A DNA stretch of 27,717 nt from Verrucomicrobiota bacterium (GTDB lineage Bacteria; Verrucomicrobiota; Verrucomicrobiia; Limisphaerales; CAZBKV01). Each line of letters starts with the position of its first letter. Position 1 is the first letter of the stretch. Below the pieces are notes generated by a model. That model was not told the origin of the DNA, did not search any database, and was given only the letters and a program-made list of their open reading frames with translations. The position numbers and the translations under genes are program-made. Location of the stretch: the NCBI GenBank assembly GCA_021160185.1, contig JAGHDA010000168.1, positions 1 through 27,717 of the forward strand, in the 5' to 3' direction. Shown here piece after piece: positions 1 to 8,670 of this stretch.

Positions 1-1125
1 CAGCAACTCGGAACGCTTCTTGAGAACCGAATCGACGGTCCATTTGGAAACGAGATACACCCAGCCGGAAAAGGCTTTCTCCTTCTTGAGCTTTTCCTTC
101 AGCGTCCGGACCTTCTCCTCAAACTGCTTGTCGAGCTTCTCCTTGTCTTCCTTCTTCTCGTCCTTGCCCGGCGTCCGCTTCTCGGGGATTTTCGCGTCCA
201 CATCGACGGTCATGTAGTACTTGTCGTCGGAAGTCTTCTTGCCCACGCGGATGGTGTAGGTGAAGTCGTCGAACGTCTCGATGCGGATCACAACCGGCTT
301 GTCGAGACCGGTCTGGTCGGGCTTGGCGTCAACCGCCACGTCAGTAAACGTGGGATAAGAAAACGCGCTTCCCAACGAGGCGGCCTTGGTCGTGTCCAAC
401 GCCTCGCCCGACTTCGCGTCGGCCAACTGGAAGGAGTCGGTCTCGGTTTTGCGGCTTGCCTTCCACGAATCGGCCGGGTTAGGCCAATCGACCTGAATGG
501 AGCGAATTTTCTGCGCCTTGAACCACTCCTTATCGAGCCATTGTTCCGGTTTGGGTTCGATATTGCTGAACGTCTTCGACACAAGTCCCGCGAGGGGCTG
601 TTTGCCGGGAACCAGGATGTAGCGCCCATCCGGCCACCCTTCGTCGCCGCCGTAGGGGCTCGGGGAGGTCGGCTTGCGCATATGCTGCTTGCCCAGGAGG
701 ATGGACTTGACCGTTTTGCCTTCCTTGTCGCCCAGCTCGACCCGGACGGCGGCGGCGTTCGTCCCTTTCTCCGGCGGCGCGAGATCCAGCCGCGCAAGGG
801 CCGCTTCGCTTGCCTGGATGGGCTGGACGATCTTCAGCTCGTAGAGGGAACGGAGAAAACCGCGGATCTCGCTGAAAGCGGCCGGATATCCTCCCCGTTC
901 CTGAACGGTCCAACGGCCTTCCTTCTTCACCAGATGCAACTGGTTGGTTCCCTTCTGAATGAGGATCCGAGCGACGCTGTTGACGTCGAACTGGCCAAGG
1001 GCTTTCTGGCCCATACGCCCGCCGCCGGTTTGAAAGGAAGCGACGCGCTGATGCCTGATCCATAACGCCAACGCGCCAAGAACCAGGACCAGGACAATGA
1101 TCAGGTTGAGCTGTTTGCGATTCAT
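1..1125 (-). CDS. DUF4340 domain protein (partial, runs off left edge)
   Basis: The frame is open from an ATG at 1125 to the window edge (375 codons), so the C-terminus is missing. The N-terminus (MNRKQLNLIIVLVLVLG) is a single membrane anchor of about residues 6-23, followed by a soluble region expected outside the cytoplasm. Around residues 55-190 the pattern (a LHLVKKEGRWTV stretch, then a VELGDKEGKTVKSILLGK stretch) is the repeated beta-sheet module of DUF4340. Residues about 320-355 are very Lys/Glu-rich. The start overlaps the stop of the preceding GldG-like gene by 4 bp (ATGA), so translation is probably coupled. DUF4340 genes commonly follow GldF/GldG-type ABC genes, and the protein is probably an accessory part of that exporter-like complex. 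Its biochemical role is not known. The family call is confident; the function is not. Confidence 0.85.
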   Translation of the reverse strand, partial: MNRKQLNLIIVLVLVLGALALWIRHQRVASFQTGGGRMGQKALGQFDVNSVARILIQKGTNQLHLVKKEGRWTVQERGGYPAAFSEIRGFLRSLYELKIVQPIQASEAALARLDLAPPEKGTNAAAVRVELGDKEGKTVKSILLGKQHMRKPTSPSPYGGDEGWPDGRYILVPGKQPLAGLVSKTFSNIEPKPEQWLDKEWFKAQKIRSIQVDWPNPADSWKASRKTETDSFQLADAKSGEALDTTKAASLGSAFSYPTFTDVAVDAKPDQTGLDKPVVIRIETFDDFTYTIRVGKKTSDDKYYMTVDVDAKIPEKRTPGKDEKKEDKEKLDKQFEEKVRTLKEKLKKEKAFSGWVYLVSKWTVDSVLKKRSELL

Positions 1126-3047
1126 CTAGCTGCCCTCCTCTTCCGTCTGATCATAGCCAACGCCACGCCGACCACGGCGATCAGCAACGGCATTCCGGCG
1201 ATGTTGAAAATCTGGAGCCGACGCTGGAGCGACTCGACCTCGCGGCGGAGCTCCTTGCGGACGCGGCGCAGTTCCTTGTTGGTGTTCGCTTCTTTCACGC
1301 GAAGCTTGCGGATTTCGGCCTCCTGCTCCGGCGAAAGGATGAACCGCTGGCTGGCGTCCTTCTGGCGTTGAAGTTCGTTGATCCGGCGCTGCGCCTCTTG
1401 AACGTCCTGCTCAAGCTTGCGGATGGTGTCCTGATACTTCTGGATCGCCCGCTTCTGGATGTTCTGAATCACCGTGAACGGCCTGCTCTTGACCGCTTTG
1501 CTGCGGATCTTGATCAACTCGGTGTCGCCGGCCGCCTGGTCCACCAGGTTCTGGGCGAAGAAGAGATTGCCGTTCAAGGGACTGACCAGAAGCTGGCCGA
1601 GGAACCGCTGCATGCGCAGACTGAAATCGTCGAAAAGCAAATCGGTGTCGCCCACCAGCACCACCACGCCCTCGCGACCCGATTCCTTAAGGAATGTCTC
1701 GGCCTTGTCGCCTTCCTTCTTCTCCTTCGAATCGTCCTCGTTCTCGTCCTTCTCGGCGTCCTTCTTGGCGGGCTTGCCTTCCGGAAAAGCCGTCTTGAAC
1801 CGGCCGGCGAGGCGCACAGCCAGGGCGAACTCCTTGCCTTCGGACTTGAGTTCCTTGCTCACGTCGCCGCCGAACTGAGCCAGAGTCCGATCCACCAAGC
1901 CGGCCATGTCGGAAGTCTTAAGCAAGACGGTTTCCTGAAGGCCTTCGGCCGGGGTTCCAGTAAACGCGCCGGGCATCACGAGCAACAGCCGGTCGATGTC
2001 CGCCGTCGCCGGGTCGGATTTGCTGATCGCCCCGCCCACCAAGCTGAGCCATGTAGGCGATTCCACCACCTGGTCGCCCCGGCGGATCGGCGTGCGGTAA
2101 GCGGGATCGGCGACCACCTTGCTCGTGTCGAACTTCAGCCCCCAAGCCTCCAGCAGCTTGCCCAACGTCGAACTGGTCGGCTGCTGCATCATCGCCGTCA
2201 TGTTCGGCGCGGAACGCAATTGGACGTAGGAAAGCGGGTCGAGAAAAGCGACCAGCTTGCCGCCGCGCAGGACGAACTGGTCCAACGCAAAGAGGGTCTC
2301 CTCCGAGAGCTTGCTCGGGTGGATGACCACCAACACGCTCAGGTCTTTGTCAATCTCTTCCGCTGTGGGCTCAATCCGGCGGACCTTGTAATCGCGCTGG
2401 AGCTCCTTGATGAACCACCACGGCTGCTGGGAACTGCGGGCCATCGGGTTGAACTGGCCGAACACCGGCAGCCCGCTCATCACCCCGATCTCCGGCTTGG
2501 CGGGATGGATCACGCGGGAGATCGCGCGGGTGATATCGTACTCCAAGAGGTTCTCCCGAGAGGGGTCCAGGAAGGAAATCGTCGACTTCTGGTCCAGGCA
2601 GACCACCGCCAGCCCAAGGTAAATCTTTTCACTGAGGTTGATCACGCCCGGCGCGCTCAACGTGCGCCCTTCCACGCCGTCCAGGCGCGCCGAATCCTCC
2701 GCGTCAGTATCCGGCTGCGGATCGAATTTCTTAACAAGGATCTTGCCGCCGGAAGCCCGACGATATTCCTCCAGCAGATCCTCCACCCGCCGTGCAAAGT
2801 TTTTCACCTCGCCGGGGATCTGCGGATTGGACCGGCTGAAATAGAAATGAATTTCCACAGGGGTGTCGATCTGCGAGAGGATCTTGCGCGTGCCTTCGGA
2901 GAGGGTGTAGAGCTTTTCCTCGGTAAGATCCAGCCGCGCCCGCAGGCTGCTCGCGATCACTCCCACGGCCACCAGCAGGAGCAACATCGCCCCCACGCCG
3001 ACGCCGGAGAAGAGGACCGACTCCCATTTCTTTCGGTTCGCGCTCAT
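1122..3047 (-). CDS. GldG-like ABC transport auxiliary protein
   Basis: This 641-residue protein has an N-terminal membrane segment (about residues 14-34), a large soluble region, and a C-terminal membrane segment (about 610-630) ending in a basic tail (MIRRKRRAAR). Residues about 35-310 match the ABC-type auxiliary domain found in GldG and related proteins (YTLSEGTRKILSQIDTPVEI, then VVIHPSKLSEETLFALDQF and GGKLVAFLDP). A Lys/Asp/Glu-rich low-complexity stretch near residues 410-440 and a heptad-like coiled coil at about 530-605 precede the last membrane helix. I chose the ATG at 3047; a TTG at 3059 would add four residues. The gene lies between the permease (45 bp upstream) and the DUF4340 gene (4-bp overlap). 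In gliding Bacteroidetes, GldAFG supports motility. In other phyla the same architecture is widespread with no assigned substrate, so the symbol gldG is not asserted. Confidence 0.85.
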   Translation of the reverse strand: MSANRKKWESVLFSGVGVGAMLLLLVAVGVIASSLRARLDLTEEKLYTLSEGTRKILSQIDTPVEIHFYFSRSNPQIPGEVKNFARRVEDLLEEYRRASGGKILVKKFDPQPDTDAEDSARLDGVEGRTLSAPGVINLSEKIYLGLAVVCLDQKSTISFLDPSRENLLEYDITRAISRVIHPAKPEIGVMSGLPVFGQFNPMARSSQQPWWFIKELQRDYKVRRIEPTAEEIDKDLSVLVVIHPSKLSEETLFALDQFVLRGGKLVAFLDPLSYVQLRSAPNMTAMMQQPTSSTLGKLLEAWGLKFDTSKVVADPAYRTPIRRGDQVVESPTWLSLVGGAISKSDPATADIDRLLLVMPGAFTGTPAEGLQETVLLKTSDMAGLVDRTLAQFGGDVSKELKSEGKEFALAVRLAGRFKTAFPEGKPAKKDAEKDENEDDSKEKKEGDKAETFLKESGREGVVVLVGDTDLLFDDFSLRMQRFLGQLLVSPLNGNLFFAQNLVDQAAGDTELIKIRSKAVKSRPFTVIQNIQKRAIQKYQDTIRKLEQDVQEAQRRINELQRQKDASQRFILSPEQEAEIRKLRVKEANTNKELRRVRKELRREVESLQRRLQIFNIAGMPLLIAVVGVALAMIRRKRRAAR

Positions 3048-3092
3048 GGCTTGTTCCAAGGCTCTTGGCTTGTCTGGAGTTTGCTCGGGGGC

Positions 3093-3926
3093 TCAACCCG
3101 CCCGATGACTGCGAATAATGACGCCGGTGACGAACAGGCCGAAGGCGATCACGCACAGGAAGTAGACCAGGTCGCCCAAGTCGATCACCCCCCGCTGAAA
3201 GGCCGCGAAGTGGGGCATCACGCTGAACGAGGCCACCAGATCCACCAACCATGCAGGAGCCCATCCCACCAACATGTTCTGCACCGGCGCCCATCCGGCC
3301 AGGATGAGAAAGAGGCAGATCACCAGGGAAAGGATAAAGCTGATCACCTGATTGCGGGTCATGGCCGAGGTCATCGAGCTGACGGCCAAAAAGCTTCCGG
3401 CCATAAGAAAGCTGCCCAGATAGCCGCACACGATCAGCCCGCCGTCCGGATCGCCCAGGTAGCTGACGGTGATTACGACCGGAAACGTCAGCGCCAAGGC
3501 CAACGCGAGGAAGAACCACGAGGCGAGAAACTTGCCCAGGATGGCCTGGGTGGAGGTCACCGGCATGGTCAGGAGCAATTCGATCGTGCCCAGCCGCCGC
3601 TCCTCGGCCCAAAGCCGCATGCCCGCCGCGGGCACCAGGAACAGATAGAGCCAGGGATGCCACACGAAGAAGGCGAACAACGATGCCTCTCCCCGCTCGA
3701 AAAAGCCGCCCAGATTGCGGTTGAACGTGAAGAAACCGACCAGGACCAGGAAAATTACAAGGAAGACATACGCGACCGGCGAGGCGAAATAGCCCCCCAG
3801 CTCGCGCTTGACGATGGCCCAAACGTTCCGCCACGGCCGGTATTCTCCGCTCGCGGCGGCGAACGCCGCGGCGCTCTTCGGCGCGGTCGCCGCATCGAGT
3901 GTGGAAGCTTCGCTCTGCGCGCTCAT
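3093..3926 (-). CDS. ABC transporter permease (GldF / ABC-2 type)
   Basis: A 277-residue integral membrane protein with about six hydrophobic segments. After a cytoplasmic N-terminus of about 40 residues comes the typical ABC-2 start (VKRELGGYFASPVAYVFLVI). The cytoplasmic loop EERRLGTIELLLTMPVTSTQ near residues 107-126 is a signature of the GldF/NosY-like ABC-2 permease group and is likely the coupling region for the ATPase. The remaining segments end at about residue 272. The start ATG overlaps the stop of the ATPase gene by 4 bp (ATGA at 3923-3926), so the two subunits are translationally coupled and should be made together. The substrate cannot be read from the sequence. The family call is strong. 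Confidence 0.9.
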   Translation of the reverse strand: MSAQSEASTLDAATAPKSAAAFAAASGEYRPWRNVWAIVKRELGGYFASPVAYVFLVIFLVLVGFFTFNRNLGGFFERGEASLFAFFVWHPWLYLFLVPAAGMRLWAEERRLGTIELLLTMPVTSTQAILGKFLASWFFLALALALTFPVVITVSYLGDPDGGLIVCGYLGSFLMAGSFLAVSSMTSAMTRNQVISFILSLVICLFLILAGWAPVQNMLVGWAPAWLVDLVASFSVMPHFAAFQRGVIDLGDLVYFLCVIAFGLFVTGVIIRSHRAG

Positions 3927-4906
3927 TGTTTCTTGCCTATTTCGCGTTCTTTTTCCGGCTTGGTGTCAGGCAAAGTGATCTTCCGAAAGACTTCGTCCAA
4001 ACGGCCCTCTTCCCTACGCAGTTCCAGAACCGTCCAGCGCTCTCGCGCCGCCAGCTCGAAGACGCGCGCCCCCAGCTCGCCGTCTCCCGCTTCCGGCTTC
4101 GGATAGGCGCGAATCTGAGCCGCGCCGTCCTTCTCGGCCACCGCCTCGGCGCGGCGCACAAGCGGCAGCTCACGCAGCTTCTGAGCGATCTCGGCCGCGG
4201 GCTTGCCTTTGACCGTCAACAACACCGCCCCGGCGACCTCGGACTGCGCCCGCAGCTCTTCCGGCGTTCCGTTGGCCACGATCCGGCCCCGATCGATGAT
4301 GATCGCCCGGGTGCAAGCGGCGTCCACCTCCTCCAGAATATGGGTGGAAAAAACAATCGCCTTGTTGCGCCCCATCTCCCGAATCAGCGTCCGAACCTCA
4401 TGCTTCTGGTTCGGATCCAATCCGTCGGTCGGCTCGTCTAGAACCAGGATGGGCGGGTCATGAAGAATCGATTGGGCGAAGCAGGCGCGGTGGAGATATC
4501 CCTTCGAAAGGGTCTCTATGCTTTGGTAGAGCACAGAGTCCAGGAAGCACATTTCCACCGCCCGGTTGACCGCCTTCCTTTTGGCCTCGCCGACGAGGCC
4601 GCGCAATTCCGCCACGAAATTGAGGAATCCCCAAACGGTCATGTCCGCATAGGCAGGAGCGTTTTCCGGCAGGTAGCCCACCAGGCGTTTGGCGGCGATC
4701 GGCTCGGCCTCCATGTCATAGCCGGCGATCCGCACCCGGCCGTCTGTGGGCGGAATAAAGCCCGTCACCATCCGCATGGTGGTGGACTTGCCGGCGCCGT
4801 TAGGCCCCAGAAATCCCAACACCTCGCCTCGCTCCACGGAAAAGGAGACGCCGTCTACGGCGAGTTTCGGACCGAACGCTTTTGTCAGGTTCTCAACCTT
4901 GATCAT
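3923..4906 (-). CDS. ABC transporter ATP-binding protein (GldA/CcmA-like)
   Basis: A 327-residue ATPase. Visible motifs are Walker A (GPNGAGKST, about residues 38-46), a signature loop that reads LSKGY instead of LSGGQ (usual for this subgroup), Walker B (ILVLDEPTDGLDP), and the switch histidine in FSTHILEEV. The C-terminal 90 residues form the extra domain seen in CcmA/GldA-type ATPases. The ATG at 4906 gives the normal family N-terminus (MIKVENLTKAFG) and has a GGAGAGG ribosome site about 5 bases upstream; the frame is open 28 codons further but without family similarity. It is the first gene of the four-gene operon and should power the permease encoded next. Confidence 0.92.
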   Translation of the reverse strand: MIKVENLTKAFGPKLAVDGVSFSVERGEVLGFLGPNGAGKSTTMRMVTGFIPPTDGRVRIAGYDMEAEPIAAKRLVGYLPENAPAYADMTVWGFLNFVAELRGLVGEAKRKAVNRAVEMCFLDSVLYQSIETLSKGYLHRACFAQSILHDPPILVLDEPTDGLDPNQKHEVRTLIREMGRNKAIVFSTHILEEVDAACTRAIIIDRGRIVANGTPEELRAQSEVAGAVLLTVKGKPAAEIAQKLRELPLVRRAEAVAEKDGAAQIRAYPKPEAGDGELGARVFELAARERWTVLELRREEGRLDEVFRKITLPDTKPEKEREIGKKQ

Positions 4907-5408
4907 GCTACCTCTCCGGCGTGCGTTTCCACGGCCGCTTGCGCCGTCCGACCAGGGAATCGCGCCGCGCCGCCTGAAGCCCCTTTCCAAACCCCTTTTC
5001 GCCGCGCAGCGTTTGCCATCCTTGCAAGCCCCCTCACTAAGGCATTTGCGCCTCTTGTCAAGAGCTTCTTCCTCCCCCGGCCGCTTCGAACTCCGTCAAA
5101 AGCCGGGCGGCAACCCCAAAACGCATCGTTTCCCTTGACCGCTCCATCCCGGAACCGCGTTCAAACTTTTTTCGAATCTCCCCGGTTGAAACACCGCGCC
5201 GGGCATCCAGACCCGCTTTGGGCGAGCGGCGTAGAATCGCCGGAATCCTTGGGAACCAGAAGAGGCGATCCCGAAGAATCCGAACAAACGCTCGGGACAC
5301 TCCAACCGCAAGCGCCCGCGCATGGCTCCCGCAACACGAGAAAATTGTCCACAAATGCTACCATAAACCTCCCCAAATAGGGTCGATTGATCGCCTGGAG
5401 GCTTGCTG
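4907..5408. other. Intergenic region without a recognisable gene
   Basis: This is the left part of the divergent gap between the ABC operon (leftward) and pstS (rightward). Short open frames exist on both strands but none has a convincing ribosome site, family similarity or conserved-looking composition. A perfect TTGACA on the minus strand (5056-5061) could be part of the ABC operon promoter, but I find no good -10 at the right spacing. Confidence 0.6.
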
Positions 5409-5452
5409 TTTTAACGCGATTCTAACAGCGCTCTCACCCGCCCTTCACACAA
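5409..5452 (+). promoter_or_regulatory. Pho box: four 11-bp direct repeats ahead of pstS
   Basis: Four heptamers start exactly 11 bp apart: TTTTAAC (5409), TTCTAAC (5420), CTCTCAC (5431) and CCTTCAC (5442). An array of 11-bp direct repeats is the known architecture of PhoB/PhoP operators, where each dimer binds a pair of units on one face of the helix. The array lies ahead of pstS, and phoB and phoR are encoded in the same locus. The first two units resemble the TTAAC/CTAAC type and the last two the CTCAC/TTCAC (E. coli TGTCA-like) type. The repeats are seen in the sequence; binding by the local PhoB is inferred. Confidence 0.75.
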
Positions 5453-5460
5453 GGGGCCGA

Positions 5461-5466
5461 TAGTAT
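5461..5466 (+). promoter_or_regulatory. Candidate -10 element of the Pho-activated pstS promoter
   Basis: TAGTAT matches four of six consensus -10 positions and starts 12 bp after the last Pho-box heptamer (5442-5448). That is the geometry of PhoB-activated promoters, in which the Pho box replaces the -35 element. Transcription would start near 5473, leaving a leader of about 160 nt before the pstS ATG. Confidence 0.5.
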
Positions 5467-5633
5467 TCACCGGATGGAGAAGGCGCGCGGAGGCCCAGGC
5501 GCTCTCCGGATCCAGAAAGGACGGACAACCGGGAATGAAGTCCTTGGGTGAAAACGCAAACGCGGAACCGATGCTTCAGAACGCAGAAGCTGCCACGAGC
5601 GCGCAAAACAACAGAAGCAAGAAACGAAAAACC

Positions 5634-6683
5634 ATGAAACGCACCCTCACAACCTTGATAGCGGCGGCCTTTGTCGCCCTGGGGGCTCCAGCCTTTGCGG
5701 GAGCCATCGTCATCACCGGCGCGGGCGCGACGTTCCCCTATCCCATCTATGGAAAATGGGCGCACGCGTACAACCGGTTGACCGGCGTCAAACTGAACTA
5801 TCAATCCATTGGCTCCGGCGGCGGGATCAAGCAGATCAAGGCGGGAACGGTAGACTTCGGCGCTTCGGACGCCCCGCTGAAGCCGGAAGAACTGGACAAG
5901 TTCGGCTTGGCGCAATTCCCCATGATCATGGGCGGCGTCTGCCCGGTGGTCAATCTGAAGGGAATCGCCGCGAATCAACTGCGGCTGACGCCTCGCGTCT
6001 TGGCCGACATTTTTCTCGGCAGGATTCGCAAGTGGAACGATCCGGCCATCGCGGCCGCGAATCCCGGCGCGCGCCTGCCACGGCGCGGCATCACGGTGGT
6101 GCATCGCGCGGACGGTTCCGGCACGACCTGGATTTTCACTGATTACCTCAGCAAGGTAAGCCCGGAATGGAAAAAACGGGTTGGCGTCGGCAAAGCTGTG
6201 AGCTGGCCGGTGGGCGTGGGCGGCAAGGGCAACGAAGGCGTGGCGGCGTTTGTCCGGCGGATACGCGGGGCCATCGGGTACGTCGAGTATGCCTACGCGC
6301 TGCAGAATCGGATGGCTACGGTCCGGATCCAGAACCGAAGCGGAAGCTTCGTCGCGCCCGCGGCGGATAGCTTCCAGGCCGCGGCGGCCGGGGCGGATTG
6401 GGAGCGCGCGCCGGGATTCTACATGGTGTTGACGGACCAGCCCGGGGAAAAATCCTGGCCGATCACCGGCGCCTCCTTCATCCTCATGCACAAGAAACAG
6501 GCCAAGCCCTCCAAGGCGCGGGAAATCCTCAAGTTCTGGGACTGGTGCTACCGCCACGGCGCCCAAGCCGCCTTGGAACTTAACTACGTCCCGATGCCGG
6601 AGAAGGTGGCGCAATTGGCGGAAGCCATGTGGGCTGAGAAGATTCGCGGCGTCAACGGCGAACGGATCTGGCCTGCGAACTGA
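5634..6683 (+). CDS. pstS: Phosphate ABC transporter substrate-binding protein PstS
   Basis: A 349-residue exported protein that captures inorganic phosphate in the periplasm for PstCAB. Residues 1-22 are a classic signal peptide (basic MKRT, hydrophobic core, cleavage after AFA). The mature part begins with the family hallmark GAGATFPYPIYGKWAHAYN, then SGGGIKQIKAGTVDFGASDAP, and has the phosphate-contacting RADGSGTTWIF loop around residue 158. The ATG at 5634 is chosen because it gives the signal peptide; the frame is open back to an ATG at 5535, which would place a 33-residue hydrophilic extension before it. Its own Shine-Dalgarno is weak. It is the first gene of the pst-pho operon, behind a Pho box, so it should be induced by phosphate starvation. 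Confidence 0.96.
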   Translation: MKRTLTTLIAAAFVALGAPAFAGAIVITGAGATFPYPIYGKWAHAYNRLTGVKLNYQSIGSGGGIKQIKAGTVDFGASDAPLKPEELDKFGLAQFPMIMGGVCPVVNLKGIAANQLRLTPRVLADIFLGRIRKWNDPAIAAANPGARLPRRGITVVHRADGSGTTWIFTDYLSKVSPEWKKRVGVGKAVSWPVGVGGKGNEGVAAFVRRIRGAIGYVEYAYALQNRMATVRIQNRSGSFVAPAADSFQAAAAGADWERAPGFYMVLTDQPGEKSWPITGASFILMHKKQAKPSKAREILKFWDWCYRHGAQAALELNYVPMPEKVAQLAEAMWAEKIRGVNGERIWPAN

Positions 6684-6823
6684 GCAATCCCGATCCCGAC
6701 GTTGCGGAGGGGCGGCCATGCCTATCCCCCGCATCTCGGAAAGGCCGTGGTCGCCGCCCAAGGCAAAACCGGCCGCTCTACAGAGAAAAATGCAAACACC
6801 AAACGCGCTGAGGGCCGCGCAGC

Positions 6824-7807
6824 ATGCCACAGGATGAGCACAACGGTCGCGCCGGCGTCGAAGGCGTGAATGCCGCGCCCTCGGCCCCCGGTGTCGGACG
6901 CTCGGCAGGAGACGCGATCTTTCGCTTCCTCACCACCGGCGCAGGGGTGGGGTTGTTGCTCTTGATCGCCGCCATGGCGGCGGTTCTCTGGCAACAGTCC
7001 GCGCTCTCCCGGGCAAAGTTCGGCTGGGGCTTTTTAGCGCACGCGGTCTGGAATCCCGTGACTGAAAATTTCGGGGCGCTCGGGGCCATGTATGGGACCG
7101 CGGCGACCACGGCCATTGCCCTGCTTGTGGCTGTCCCCATAAGCCTGGGCATCGGCTTGTTCTTGGCGGAATTGGCTCCGCAATGGCTCCGGGTTCCGGC
7201 AGGCACGGCCATCGAGCTGCTCGCCGCCGTGCCCAGCATCGTCTACGGGATGTGGGGGTTGTTCGTGCTCGCGCCGATCATGGGAGATGTCGTGCAGCCG
7301 TGGATACAAGAACGTTTCGGGGATTTTTTCCTGTTCAGCGGTCCGCCCATAGGGATCGGCATACTCAGCGCCGGTCTGGTGCTGGCTCTGATGATTCTGC
7401 CGTTCATTAGTTCCGTGATCCGCGACGTCTTTTTAATGACGCCGTCCGCGCTCAAGGAATCCGCCTACGGCATGGGCGCGACCACCTGGGAGGTGGCGCG
7501 GGACATCATGATCCCGTACGGGCGAAAGGGGATTATCGGCGCCATTACCCTTGGCCTGGGGCGCGCCTTGGGGGAGACCATGGCGGTCACGTTCGTGATC
7601 GGGAACGCCCATGAACTGAACTTTTCGTTGTTCGCCCTCGGCAACTCGATCGCCTCGACGTTGGCCAACGAATTCACGGAAGCGGATGGCGACGTCTACC
7701 TTTCCGCTCTGATCGAGCTGGGGCTGGTTCTGTTTCTCATGACGTTCGTCATTCTGAGCGTGGCCCAGATCTGGTTGCGCCGCATGGGCAAACGGGAGGG
7801 ACGCTGA
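6824..7807 (+). CDS. pstC: Phosphate ABC transporter permease PstC
   Basis: A 327-residue inner-membrane permease with about six transmembrane segments. A cytoplasmic N-terminus of about 35 residues precedes the first helix. The middle shows the PstC pattern (ELLAAVPSIVYGMWGLFVLA around residue 127), and the cytoplasmic EAA-type loop that docks PstB is at about residues 210-250 (ALKESAYGMGATTWEVARDI and the following GLGRALGETMA). It lies 140 bp after pstS and 2 bp before pstA. The wider gap after pstS has no recognisable terminator; in many bacteria this junction lets PstS be made in excess. PstC pairs with PstA to form the phosphate channel. Confidence 0.95.
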   Translation: MPQDEHNGRAGVEGVNAAPSAPGVGRSAGDAIFRFLTTGAGVGLLLLIAAMAAVLWQQSALSRAKFGWGFLAHAVWNPVTENFGALGAMYGTAATTAIALLVAVPISLGIGLFLAELAPQWLRVPAGTAIELLAAVPSIVYGMWGLFVLAPIMGDVVQPWIQERFGDFFLFSGPPIGIGILSAGLVLALMILPFISSVIRDVFLMTPSALKESAYGMGATTWEVARDIMIPYGRKGIIGAITLGLGRALGETMAVTFVIGNAHELNFSLFALGNSIASTLANEFTEADGDVYLSALIELGLVLFLMTFVILSVAQIWLRRMGKREGR

Positions 7808-7809
7808 TC

Positions 7810-8661
7810 GTGAACTGCCGCCGTGTGCGCCGAAAATTCGTCAACGCCCTCGTGCTCTTTCTCTCGGGCGTCGCCGCGCTTATCGGACTGGCCATGCTGG
7901 CTTGGATTCTCACGGACACGGCGTTCAAGGGGATCAGCGCAATCAATTGGGATTTTTTCACCAAGTTGCCGGCTCCGCCGGGGGAAGAACATGGCGGCCT
8001 GGCCAACGCCATCGTGGGAACCCTGATCCTCACGGCTACAGCGACCGTCATGTCTGTGCCCTTTGGAATCCTGGCCGGCATCTACTTGGCTGAATTCGGC
8101 CGAGGGGGAAAACTGGCGGCCGCGGTCCGCCTGGTGGCGGACGTATTGACCAGCGCGCCTTCCATCGTGGTCGGCGTGTTCGTGTATCTGGCGCTGGTCC
8201 GGCCATTGGGCCATTTCTCCGGTTGGGCCGGAGCCGCGGCCCTGGCCATTCTCATGCTCCCCGTGGTGACCCGGACCACGGAAGAAATGCTGAACCTGGT
8301 CCCGGACGCGATGCGCGAGGCGGCCCTGGCCCTGGGCGCGCCGTACTGGCGGATGATGTTCCAGGTCGCGCTTCGCGCGGCCATGTCCGGCATGCTGACC
8401 GGCATTCTCCTGTCCGTTTCCCGGGTCGCCGGCGAGACCGCGCCGCTGTTGTTTACTTCGTTGAACAGCCCCTACTGGGCCGTCAACCTGAACCAGCCGA
8501 TGCCGAGCCTGACCGTCACTCTCTTCAACTACGCCATGAGCCCGTACGAGGAGTGGCACAGCCTGGCCTGGGGGGCGGCGTTCCTCATCACCATGTCCGT
8601 GCTGGCGTTTACCATCCTCTCCCGGCTTTGGCTGCGCGGCGTCAACCGAGAGCGGAGCTGA
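7810..8661 (+). CDS. pstA: Phosphate ABC transporter permease PstA
   Basis: A 283-residue membrane permease and partner of PstC. It starts with GTG, 2 bp after the pstC stop, with a GGGAGGG ribosome site inside the pstC end, so the two are likely coupled. It shows the PstA landmarks: SAPSIVVGVFVYLALVRPLG around residue 117, the EAA loop (PDAMREAALALGAPYWRMMF, about 165-184) and the following SRVAGETAPLLFTS. About six hydrophobic segments are visible. The C-terminal SPYEEWHSLAWGAAFLI is typical for the family. Confidence 0.95.
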   Translation: MNCRRVRRKFVNALVLFLSGVAALIGLAMLAWILTDTAFKGISAINWDFFTKLPAPPGEEHGGLANAIVGTLILTATATVMSVPFGILAGIYLAEFGRGGKLAAAVRLVADVLTSAPSIVVGVFVYLALVRPLGHFSGWAGAAALAILMLPVVTRTTEEMLNLVPDAMREAALALGAPYWRMMFQVALRAAMSGMLTGILLSVSRVAGETAPLLFTSLNSPYWAVNLNQPMPSLTVTLFNYAMSPYEEWHSLAWGAAFLITMSVLAFTILSRLWLRGVNRERS

Positions 8662-8670
8662 TTCATTCCC

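Noticed and set aside
1368..4106. A 912-codon open frame on the plus strand
   Set aside because: It lies antisense to the GldG-like, permease and ATPase genes, has His/Gln/Arg-rich composition with no family pattern, and is explained by GC-rich codon structure on the other strand.
5034..5061. Minus-strand TTGACA as promoter of the ABC operon
   Set aside because: The -35 is perfect, but the best -10 (TAGTGA at 16 bp) is poor and the site is 150 bp from the start codon.
5345..5353. TTGTCCACA, one mismatch from a DnaA box
   Set aside because: It is a single copy with no cluster of boxes, no AT-rich unwinding region and no dnaA or dnaN nearby.
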